A stretch of 64,000 nucleotides of DNA from an uncultured Alphaproteobacteria bacterium (GTDB taxonomy: Bacteria > Pseudomonadota > Alphaproteobacteria > HIMB59 > GCA-002718135), in assembly GCA_902625365.1 (NCBI GenBank), contig CACOAX010000004.1:1-64000 (forward strand), written 5' to 3'. A program made the position numbers and the translations under genes. The notes below the pieces were generated by a model that saw only the letters and a list, made by a program, of their open reading frames with translations, did not search any database and was not told the origin of the DNA. Within the stretch, counting starts at the first letter, position 1, and each line of letters opens with the position of its first letter. Shown here in pieces: positions 31,794-40,215 of the stretch.

Positions 31794-32774
31794 TTATCTG
31801 ATTTGTACTGCTGCTAATGGAGCAACAGCGTCTACGTTATCAGCTGTTACAAATGCAGCACCAGTATCCATAGCTAATCCAGCCATTCCATATTTTGTAC
31901 TTAGGAACAACTGAACAATTGGCATATAACCTTGGATAAATGGTTGTTGATCAATTACAACATCAATGTAACCAGAATTAATTCCATCAACAATAGGAGC
32001 TGATAAATCAAATCCAGCACCACATACTTCTTCAGTTCCATGACCTGCAGCCTTCATATATGTTGGTAAGCTTGCAGTTAATCCACCATGATCTGTGATT
32101 GCTAATTTGATATCAGGATTTGCACTATAAGTAGCTACGTACATAGGAGTTCCCTGTGATGCATCTGAATTTACGTTATCAGGAATTTCTTGATAAACAA
32201 CTTCTACGCCAGCTGCTTCAACTCCTGCTATTGCACCTTTAGTTCTTTCTCCTCTATTTGGCATACTTGCAAGACCCCAGATAAAAGCTTTGTCTCCAGC
32301 TTGTAGACCACAAACCTCAACAGCTTTTTTACCTAGATTAAATCCAGCATCAAACAAATCTGCACCTGCGTAACCAAATCCTTCAGTTTTATATTCTGAC
32401 TCAAGGTCAGGAAGAGGTGTGTTCATAGTAGTAATAACTATTCCCATTTCTCTAGCTTCTTGAATGATAGGTCTCATTGCAGCGTCACCTGGGAAACCAT
32501 AGATTGCAATTCCATCAGGCTGTAAAGCAACAGCTTCTTTAAATTGTTTAATCATGATTTCTGAGTTCCATTGTGACCAGTAATAGTCTACGTCGCAACC
32601 TGTATGTTCTGCAGCAGCTACTGCACCATTATAAACAATAGTTCCAAATGGACCACCTTCAGGTCCGCCTGGGAAAAATATAAATTTCTTATCACAGCTG
32701 TAATCATTTTTTGCTACTGCTGAAGTAGATGCAAAAGCAAAAAATAGAGCAATGATTGCAAAGATTTTTTTCAT
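31794..32774 (-). CDS. Sugar ABC transporter substrate-binding protein (periplasmic binding protein type 1)
   Basis: Signal peptide MKKIFAIIALFFAFASTSAVA; RbsB/MocB-like body. Confidence 0.92.
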   Translation of the reverse strand: MKKIFAIIALFFAFASTSAVAKNDYSCDKKFIFFPGGPEGGPFGTIVYNGAVAAAEHTGCDVDYYWSQWNSEIMIKQFKEAVALQPDGIAIYGFPGDAAMRPIIQEAREMGIVITTMNTPLPDLESEYKTEGFGYAGADLFDAGFNLGKKAVEVCGLQAGDKAFIWGLASMPNRGERTKGAIAGVEAAGVEVVYQEIPDNVNSDASQGTPMYVATYSANPDIKLAITDHGGLTASLPTYMKAAGHGTEEVCGAGFDLSAPIVDGINSGYIDVVIDQQPFIQGYMPIVQLFLSTKYGMAGLAMDTGAAFVTADNVDAVAPLAAVQIR

Positions 32775-32963
32775 AATTCCTCCAAATAATTTATGATTTA
32801 TTTTATAAGTAAATAAATCAATAATACAATTAAATTAAAGTATTAAAGAACTTATTACAAATTAAATTCGAATTACTTTGGATAGATAAAATAGTCGCAC
32901 TTAATTACTAATTTATAGCAACTTTTATATTTATAAGATTATCGAAAAGTGTTATTTTTGATT

Positions 32964-33950
32964 ATGGAAGTAGATTTAGGCAAATGGTATAGAGCAAATA
33001 TAGATAAAAAAGAATTCAAGCAATTATGCAAGAAATCTGATTGGCAGGGTTTTAAGCATATGATTATTTATTTTTCATCTCTATTTCTTTTTGGATATCT
33101 TGCATATGTCACATGGGGCACTTATTGGTCTTTATTATTTTTTATAATATACGGAAATATTTGGGGATGTAGTGATGCTATCTGGCATGAAACTGGTCAC
33201 AGAACTGCTTTTAAATCTAAATTTTGGAATGATTTTTTTTATTATATTGCAAGTTTCATGGATAATTTCGAGCCTATAAGATGGAGATATTCTCATTATC
33301 ATCATCACACATACACACAATTTAATGATCCTGTAGATTTTGAAATACATGTAAAAAAACCAACTGACCTAATTGTATTTTTCTCCCACTATATTCCATT
33401 TTCAGGTTTTATTTTCTTTAAAAATTCTCTTCAATGGGAAACTATAAAGCACGCATTTGGTGTGACTACAGATGTAATGAAAGTATGTATTCCTGAAAAG
33501 GAAAGATGGAAATGCAGATTATCCGCGTGGAGTCATCTCTCAATATGGGTGATCAGTATTGTTTCTTCAATATATCTTCAAAGCTGGCTTCCAGTATTAT
33601 ATGTTTTATTACCTAATTTTTACGGAAAAACTCTTGTTATGCTTATGGGTCTTACACAACATGCAGGCCTTAGAGAAGATAAAAGAGATCATAGGTATAC
33701 AACCAGAACTGTATATTTAAACCCAGTTTTAAGTTTTTTATATTGGCATATGGAATATCATGTTGAACACCATATGTTCCCTCAAGTTCCCTCACATAAT
33801 CTGCCTAAACTTCATGCTATGATTAAAGATCAATTACCACCTGCTAGAAAAGGTTTAATAGGAGCTTATAAAGAAATTATTCCTGCGCTTATAAAACAAG
33901 CAAAAAATCCAGACTATCAAATTCCTTTATCTGTTCCAAGCAATGCCTAA
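32964..33950 (+). CDS. Fatty acid desaturase superfamily protein, MocD-like diiron oxygenase (copy 1)
   Basis: Histidine boxes HETGH, SHYHHH, EYHVEHH; ATG 32964 preferred over GTG 32949. Confidence 0.88.
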   Translation: MEVDLGKWYRANIDKKEFKQLCKKSDWQGFKHMIIYFSSLFLFGYLAYVTWGTYWSLLFFIIYGNIWGCSDAIWHETGHRTAFKSKFWNDFFYYIASFMDNFEPIRWRYSHYHHHTYTQFNDPVDFEIHVKKPTDLIVFFSHYIPFSGFIFFKNSLQWETIKHAFGVTTDVMKVCIPEKERWKCRLSAWSHLSIWVISIVSSIYLQSWLPVLYVLLPNFYGKTLVMLMGLTQHAGLREDKRDHRYTTRTVYLNPVLSFLYWHMEYHVEHHMFPQVPSHNLPKLHAMIKDQLPPARKGLIGAYKEIIPALIKQAKNPDYQIPLSVPSNA

Positions 33951-33955
33951 ACTAA

Positions 33956-35185
33956 GTGAAAAATAACATTATAATTTTAGGAGGTGGTCAAGCTGGAATT
34001 TATGCCGCAAGAGAAATTAGACAAAATGATTTAAAATCAAATATTAAAATTTTAGGTGAAGAAAATTTATTACCATACGAAAGACCTCCTTTATCGAAAG
34101 ATTTTTTGTTAGATAGAAAAAATGAAGAAAATCTTTATTTTCATTCTGGTGATGTATTAAAAAATGAAAATATAGATTTTGAATATGTGTCAATTAATAA
34201 AGTTGATTTTGAAAATAAAAAACTTTTTACAAAAAATGATGATGTATACTCTTATAATACCTTATTAATTTCAACAGGTTCTGAAAATAAAAAACTTAGT
34301 GTAGATAATAATTTAACCGATGATATTTATTATCTAAGAAATCTAGAAGAGGCAAAAATAATTAAGAAAAAAGTTTTAAATAAAAATAAAGTAACTATTA
34401 TTGGCGGCGGTTTCATCGGTTTAGAAATTGCTTCATCTTTATCTCAGTTGCAAAAGAAAGTAACTGTTATCGAAATCGGTAATCAACTTATGGGAAGAAT
34501 TATTCCTAAACAAATTGCTGACCTTGTTCAAAAAACCCACATAGAGCATGGTAATGAAATAATATTAAATAAACAGATAGATAAAATAATCAAAAAAAAT
34601 GGCATTTATGAAATTTTATTAAATGACAATTCGTTAATAGAAACAGATTTTGTAATTGCAGGTATAGGATCAACTCCTTCTGTTAAATTATTTGAAAATA
34701 CAAATTTAAAACTTGATAATGGTATAGTAACTAATCAATATTGTGAAACTTCCATTAAAGACGTTTATGCAGCAGGTGATGTATCTAATTTTTATCATCC
34801 ATTATATGAAAGAAATATTCGACTTGAGTCTTATCAACATGCACAAAATCATGGAATATGTGCTGGAAAAAATATTGCTGGAGTAAAAACGGAATACTCT
34901 TCAATTCCTTGGATGTGGTCTGATCAATTTAATTTAAATCTTCAGCTAACGGGTATTTGTGATGACTTTGATGAAATAGTTGAAAGAGGCAATGATATTA
35001 ACAATGGTATAATATATTTTTTTCTAAAAAATAAAAAAATACAAGGCGCATGCGGTTTAGGGATTGTAGGAAAAGTTGGTCGTGACATCAGAATAACGTC
35101 TAAATTAAGTGAGAATAATACCATAGTAGATACAAAGATTCTTGCAGATAAAACTCAAAAATTAAATAAACTTATGCAAAAATAA
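33956..35185 (+). CDS. FAD-dependent ferredoxin reductase (MocF/ThcD-like)
   Basis: 'IILGGGQAGIYAA', 'LPYERPPLSKDFL', 'TIIGGGFIGLEIASS', 'DVYAAGDVSNFYHP'; GTG start. Confidence 0.93.
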   Translation: MKNNIIILGGGQAGIYAAREIRQNDLKSNIKILGEENLLPYERPPLSKDFLLDRKNEENLYFHSGDVLKNENIDFEYVSINKVDFENKKLFTKNDDVYSYNTLLISTGSENKKLSVDNNLTDDIYYLRNLEEAKIIKKKVLNKNKVTIIGGGFIGLEIASSLSQLQKKVTVIEIGNQLMGRIIPKQIADLVQKTHIEHGNEIILNKQIDKIIKKNGIYEILLNDNSLIETDFVIAGIGSTPSVKLFENTNLKLDNGIVTNQYCETSIKDVYAAGDVSNFYHPLYERNIRLESYQHAQNHGICAGKNIAGVKTEYSSIPWMWSDQFNLNLQLTGICDDFDEIVERGNDINNGIIYFFLKNKKIQGACGLGIVGKVGRDIRITSKLSENNTIVDTKILADKTQKLNKLMQK

Positions 35186-35237
35186 TAATTTAAATATTTT
35201 ATATTTATTTTCAGAAAATAGACATTATATAGAAAAT

Positions 35238-35555
35238 ATGTCGGAAGAAAATTGGATAGAAGTAGGTTCAACAGGTAGTATAGAAGAAGAAGATCTAATT
35301 AGATTTGATCACCAAGATAAAACATTTTGTGTATACAGATTAACAGATGGTTTTTATGCAACTGACGGAATGTGTACACATGAAGCAGTACATCTTGAAG
35401 ACGGCCTTGTTATGGACGATGAAATCGAATGTCCAATGCACCAAGGTATTTTTAATATAAAGTCCGGAGAAGCTTTAAGCCCTCCAGCGTGTGAGGATTT
35501 AAAAACATACCCAGTAAAAGTTGATAATGATAAAATTTTCATTAAGATAGAATAA
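35238..35555 (+). CDS. Rieske [2Fe-2S] ferredoxin (MocE-like)
   Basis: 'MCTHEAVHLEDG' and 'ECPMHQGIFNIKSG' (CxH / CxxH). Confidence 0.94.
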   Translation: MSEENWIEVGSTGSIEEEDLIRFDHQDKTFCVYRLTDGFYATDGMCTHEAVHLEDGLVMDDEIECPMHQGIFNIKSGEALSPPACEDLKTYPVKVDNDKIFIKIE

Positions 35556-35572
35556 AGATTTTTAGAGATATC

Positions 35573-36400
35573 ATGAGTAGAAAAAAACTGACAGTTTACG
35601 ATTACCTGCAATGTAAAGGCAAAAGACAACTTAGTGTTATGTTTGTTCATAATGCTGATGAAGCTGCGGCAGCTGAAGAAGCCGGCATCGACATGATTTG
35701 CACCTCTCATGATGCTCCACAATTTGGTATTTATAATTCTTTTGATGAACTTAAAAGAATTCGTGAGGCTGCACCTACCTGCTTTATGCAATCTGGAGGC
35801 GCAGTAAGAGTAGCTTCCGAGTATGAAGCAATGAAACTATCACATAAATATTTAGAAATTGGTGCAGATGTAATCTATGGTGGTAATTGGAGTTATAAAT
35901 GGATTAGAGCATTAAGAGACGAATATGTGCCAATAAATAGTCATGTTGGATTAGTTCCAGGAAATGCTACTTGGATTGGTGGATTTGTTGCACAAGGCAA
36001 AACTGCTGATAAAGCAGTTAGAATTTTAGAACATACCCTAGAGTTACAAGAAGCAGGAGCTATTGGAGTTGAGCTAGAAGTAGTTCCTCCAAAAGTTGCT
36101 GAAGTTATTACAAAAAAAGTTGATATTATGACGCTTTCAATGGGAAGTGGTTCTGGCTGTGATGGACAATATTTATTTGCAAATGATGTTCTCGGATATA
36201 CTCAGGGAAAAATTCCAAGACATGCTCGTATTTATAGGGATTTTAAAAAAGAATTTGCAAAACTACAAGTTGAAAGAGTAAGTGCATTCAAAGAGTTTCA
36301 TGATGATACAGTAAACAAAAAATTTAATGATCCTAAAATTACAGTTAATATCGATGATGGTGAATTTGAAAAATTTTTAAAGCTTTCGGAAAGATTTTGA
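35573..36400 (+). CDS. Divergent PanB-like (ketopantoate hydroxymethyltransferase superfamily) protein, copy 1
   Basis: 'SHVGLVPG', 'GVELEVVPPKVAEVI', 'GSGSGCDGQ', 'QGKIPRHARIYRDF' align with PanB blocks; canonical GDS/Asp/Lys residues missing. Confidence 0.83.
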   Translation: MSRKKLTVYDYLQCKGKRQLSVMFVHNADEAAAAEEAGIDMICTSHDAPQFGIYNSFDELKRIREAAPTCFMQSGGAVRVASEYEAMKLSHKYLEIGADVIYGGNWSYKWIRALRDEYVPINSHVGLVPGNATWIGGFVAQGKTADKAVRILEHTLELQEAGAIGVELEVVPPKVAEVITKKVDIMTLSMGSGSGCDGQYLFANDVLGYTQGKIPRHARIYRDFKKEFAKLQVERVSAFKEFHDDTVNKKFNDPKITVNIDDGEFEKFLKLSERF

Positions 36401-36403
36401 TTT

Positions 36404-37417
36404 ATGTTTGCAGGTGATGTTGATTTAAATTCTTGGTATAAATCAAAAATAGATAAGAAAACCTTAAAGGAACTTTCTAAGAGATCTGATTTAAAAGGTT
36501 TAATAGATATATTTGTATTTATTGTTGCTCTAATATTAACCGGATATCTTTGTATTGTAAGTTGGGGTACTTTGTGGTCAATTCCTGCTCTTCTACTTTA
36601 TGGAAATATTTTCTATTGTAAAATCATTAGCATTCAACATGAAACAAATCACGAAACATATTTTAAAACAAGAGCGTTAAATAAATTTTTTTATCATATA
36701 ACTTCTTTGCTTGGTGGTTTTGAAGCAGTTAGATGGAAGTGGAGTCATTTTCATCACCATACCTACACAATTTTTACTCATGAGGAAGTATATGATTATG
36801 AAAATAATAGCCCTAAACCAACAGAGCCAATTAGATTTCTCTTAAATTTTTTACCACTTGGTCCAATATTAAATATTCAAAAAATAAGACATTTTACTCA
36901 CTTTGAAATTATAAAACATTCAATTGGAATAATTACTCCAGTTGTAAAAGTCACTGTACCTGAAAAAGAAATAAAAAAAATTGTAAATAGTTCAAGATTA
37001 TATGTTGGTTTCTGGTTGCTTGTAATTTTATTTTCAGTTTTATTACAATCATGGTTGCCAATAATCATGCTAATATTACCTCCATTTTATGGCAATACAA
37101 TTTTAATGCTTTTGGGAATGACGCAACATGCTGGACTAGCTGATAATGTTAAAGATCATAGAAAAAGTACAAGAACTGTTATAGTAAATCCTTTTTTTAG
37201 CTTCTTATACTCAAACATGGAATATCATATCGAACATCATATGTTCCCAAAAATTCCTTGTCATAACCTCAAAGCTTTTCACCAAATAGTTAAAGATCAA
37301 ATGCCAACACCAAAAAACGGTGTTATAAATGCTTACAAAGAAATTATTCCTGCTATTTTTAAACAAGCAAAAGATAAAAATTATTATTTGGATGTTGAGT
37401 TACCAAATACTAATTAG
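36404..37417 (+). CDS. Fatty acid desaturase superfamily protein, MocD-like diiron oxygenase (copy 2)
   Basis: HETNH, SHFHHH, EYHIEHH; co-linear with copy 1. Confidence 0.88.
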   Translation: MFAGDVDLNSWYKSKIDKKTLKELSKRSDLKGLIDIFVFIVALILTGYLCIVSWGTLWSIPALLLYGNIFYCKIISIQHETNHETYFKTRALNKFFYHITSLLGGFEAVRWKWSHFHHHTYTIFTHEEVYDYENNSPKPTEPIRFLLNFLPLGPILNIQKIRHFTHFEIIKHSIGIITPVVKVTVPEKEIKKIVNSSRLYVGFWLLVILFSVLLQSWLPIIMLILPPFYGNTILMLLGMTQHAGLADNVKDHRKSTRTVIVNPFFSFLYSNMEYHIEHHMFPKIPCHNLKAFHQIVKDQMPTPKNGVINAYKEIIPAIFKQAKDKNYYLDVELPNTN

Positions 37418-38253
37418 TGATGAAAAAAAAAATTACCGTTAAGGACTTACAAAGTCTTAAAGGTAAACAAAAATTAGTCTGTATATTAATTAAAAACGAA
37501 GAAGAAGCATTAGCCGCTGATAAGGTTGGGTTTGAGATGCTTGCAACTGGTTTAGCAGGCAAGTTCAAAAATGATGATGACCATCCAAATTTTGAACAAC
37601 TAGTTAAAATGAGAGAAGCTGCTCCTACCGCATTCATGCACTGCGGCGCTCCCGACAGTTTGATACCAACAATTGATGAAGCTAAAAAGTTTTCATTTAA
37701 AATATTAGAGCATGGTTTTGACATGCTTTATTGTAATACACGTTTTGATTTAATAAGAGAATTATTCAAGGAGGGAATTCCTTGTTTGGGCCATGTCGGT
37801 TTGGTCCCACCCAAACGGACTTGGACTGGAGGTTTCGTAGCAGTAGGCAAAACAGCTAAAGAAGCTATGTGGATTTATGATCAGTGTTTAAAAATTCAAG
37901 ATGCTGGAGGGGTTGCTATAGAAATGGAGTGTGTGCCATATAAAATTGCAGAGGTTATTTCAAAAAAAGTGGAACCAATAGTTATGTCAATGGGAAGCGG
38001 GCCTGGTTGCGATGCTGAATATGTTTTCGGATGCGACATATTAGGAACTACAAAAGGTAAAATACCTCGACACGCAAAAAAATATAGAGATTTTCAACAA
38101 GAATTTGGAAGACTTCAAAAAGAAAGAGAGTCAGCCTTTCAAGAATTTTATGATGATGTTCATACTGGTGCTTTTCCTGAGAAAAAAAATATTGTAGAAA
38201 TTAATGAAAATGAACTAGATATATTTTTAAATAAATTAGAAAAAAGAGGATAG
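37417..38253 (+). CDS. Divergent PanB-like protein, copy 2
   Basis: 'GHVGLVPP', 'AIEMECVPYKIAEVI', 'GSGPGCDAEY', 'KGKIPRHAKKYRDF'; ATG overlaps the upstream desaturase stop region. Confidence 0.83.
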   Translation: MMKKKITVKDLQSLKGKQKLVCILIKNEEEALAADKVGFEMLATGLAGKFKNDDDHPNFEQLVKMREAAPTAFMHCGAPDSLIPTIDEAKKFSFKILEHGFDMLYCNTRFDLIRELFKEGIPCLGHVGLVPPKRTWTGGFVAVGKTAKEAMWIYDQCLKIQDAGGVAIEMECVPYKIAEVISKKVEPIVMSMGSGPGCDAEYVFGCDILGTTKGKIPRHAKKYRDFQQEFGRLQKERESAFQEFYDDVHTGAFPEKKNIVEINENELDIFLNKLEKRG

Positions 38254-38255
38254 TT

Positions 38256-39263
38256 GTGAATAAAGACAAATTAAATGATGAAAATTATGGTACAAGAGAC
38301 AAAAGAGGTCATTGGAAACCTTTTGGTACTATAAGTATAAATCCTCCTAAAGAAATTTTTTATAATCCAATAAGATTGTTAAAATATTTTTTTAAGTTTC
38401 CAGGAATATTTTTCCCATGGACATTTGTTTTTGGGGCAATAACAGTAGCAACCTATCTATTTCTAACACCTTCATTGGAAAGCATGAAGACTTTTGAAGT
38501 AGGATGGATATCTTTTATTTTTTTAAGAAATGCAGCAATTATACTTTTATGGACAGGTTTTTTTCATCTAAGATTAAAAACACAAGGAACTTCGTTTAAG
38601 TATAATCCGCGACCTTTGGAAAAAAATAACTCAACATTTTTGTTCAATGATCAAACAAAAGATAATTTATTTTATACTTTTTGTAGCGCAATTCCGCTTT
38701 GGACAGCTTATGAAGTAATTACCTTTTGGGCATTTGCTAATCAAATAATACCATATGTAAGTTGGGAAGCTTATCCCATTTATTGTTGTTTTATGTTTTT
38801 CCTAGTTCCTTTTATAAGGGATGCACATTTTTATTTAACTCATAGATTATTGCATTGGGCACCACTTTATAAAATTGCTCATAAAGTGCATCATCGTAAC
38901 ACTAATACAGGCGCTTGGTCCGGTATGTCTATGCATCCAATTGAACATATACTATATTTTTCCGGTATTCTTATTCACTGGATCATTCCTTCACATCCTT
39001 TGGTGGCAATGTATCATGTTTTTCATGCTGGTTTGGCACCTACGCCTGGTCATACAGGATACGAAAAGATGACTTTTAAAAATGGTGTAACAATTCCAAC
39101 TGGTGACTATATGCATTACATTCATCATAAGTATTTTGAATGTAATTACTCTGGTGGAAATACTAGCTTCCTAGATAAACTAATGGGAACTTTTCATGAT
39201 GGGTCTGAGGAAGCGACTAAAGAAGTGATGGCTCGAATAAAAGATAAAGCACATTATCTTTAA
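38256..39263 (+). CDS. Sterol desaturase / fatty acid hydroxylase family protein (copy 1)
   Basis: 'HFYLTHRLLHW', 'HKVHHRNTN', 'HPIEHILYFSG', 'HYIHHKYF'; GTG start. Confidence 0.9.
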   Translation: MNKDKLNDENYGTRDKRGHWKPFGTISINPPKEIFYNPIRLLKYFFKFPGIFFPWTFVFGAITVATYLFLTPSLESMKTFEVGWISFIFLRNAAIILLWTGFFHLRLKTQGTSFKYNPRPLEKNNSTFLFNDQTKDNLFYTFCSAIPLWTAYEVITFWAFANQIIPYVSWEAYPIYCCFMFFLVPFIRDAHFYLTHRLLHWAPLYKIAHKVHHRNTNTGAWSGMSMHPIEHILYFSGILIHWIIPSHPLVAMYHVFHAGLAPTPGHTGYEKMTFKNGVTIPTGDYMHYIHHKYFECNYSGGNTSFLDKLMGTFHDGSEEATKEVMARIKDKAHYL

Positions 39264-39307
39264 ACTCATCTTCATATTTTTTTAATTTTATTATATTTAT
39301 CTTATCA

Positions 39308-40183
39308 ATGAGCAAGGTTGAATTATTTAAAGATGTAAAAAATAGTTTAGGCGAAGGAATTACATGGTCGTCAGTTAATAGCTGTATATATTGGTTAGAT
39401 ATAATGCCAAAATCAGTTTTATTTAAAATGGATTTATATTCCAATAAATTAGAAACTTTTGATTTACCTGAATTTGTTACAGCTTCTTCGATAATATCTA
39501 ATAATGAAATTGCTTTAGTATCAAACAATGGTGTAAACAAATTTGACTTTAATACCAATAGTTATGAAAAAATTATTGATATAGAAAATGATATTCCAAC
39601 AAATAGGTCTAATGATGGTGCATCTGATGCTAATGGGAGACTTTGGTTTGGAACAATGCAAAATAACTTTAATAAAGATGGAAGTGCTAAATCTTTAGAT
39701 ATTAAATCTGGTAGCTTATACTGTCTATCAGGTAATCAATTAAATATTGTTGAAAAAAATCTTGGTATACCTAATACATTCGTATGGAGTCCAGATAATA
39801 CAAAATTTTATTTTGCAGATACAGTAGATGGCTCATTACTTGAATATAAATTCAACCTAGATGAAGGTATATTATCAGATAAAAAAATTTTTTTTAATTT
39901 TGATAGAGGTACTCCTGATGGATCAACTATTGATAGTGAAGGCTTTATTTGGAATTGTCGTTGGGGTGGATCGTGTGTTGTAAAAATTGATCCTAAAGGT
40001 AGGGTTGATCAAATATACGAGCTACCTGTTGAAAATGTAACAAATTGTGTTTTCGGAGGAAATGATCTCAAAACTCTGTTTATTACTACTGCTATTAATT
40101 CAGATAAAAATAAATATGATGGTAGTTTGTTTGCATTAAATGTTAATACTCCCGGTATTGAAGATAATAAATTTAAAATTTGA
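39308..40183 (+). CDS. SMP-30/gluconolactonase/LRE family protein
   Basis: 'LGEGITWSSVNSCIYWLDI', 'SNDGASDANGRLWFGTM', 'GTPDGSTIDSEGFIWNCRWGG'. Confidence 0.94.
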   Translation: MSKVELFKDVKNSLGEGITWSSVNSCIYWLDIMPKSVLFKMDLYSNKLETFDLPEFVTASSIISNNEIALVSNNGVNKFDFNTNSYEKIIDIENDIPTNRSNDGASDANGRLWFGTMQNNFNKDGSAKSLDIKSGSLYCLSGNQLNIVEKNLGIPNTFVWSPDNTKFYFADTVDGSLLEYKFNLDEGILSDKKIFFNFDRGTPDGSTIDSEGFIWNCRWGGSCVVKIDPKGRVDQIYELPVENVTNCVFGGNDLKTLFITTAINSDKNKYDGSLFALNVNTPGIEDNKFKI

Positions 40184-40215
40184 TTTTTTACTTTAATTAG
40201 CTAAAACTTTCATTC

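Noticed and set aside
35354-35791. 145-aa minus-strand ORF across the Rieske and PanB-like genes
   Set aside because: Overlaps two genes with clear motifs on the plus strand; no recognisable domain.
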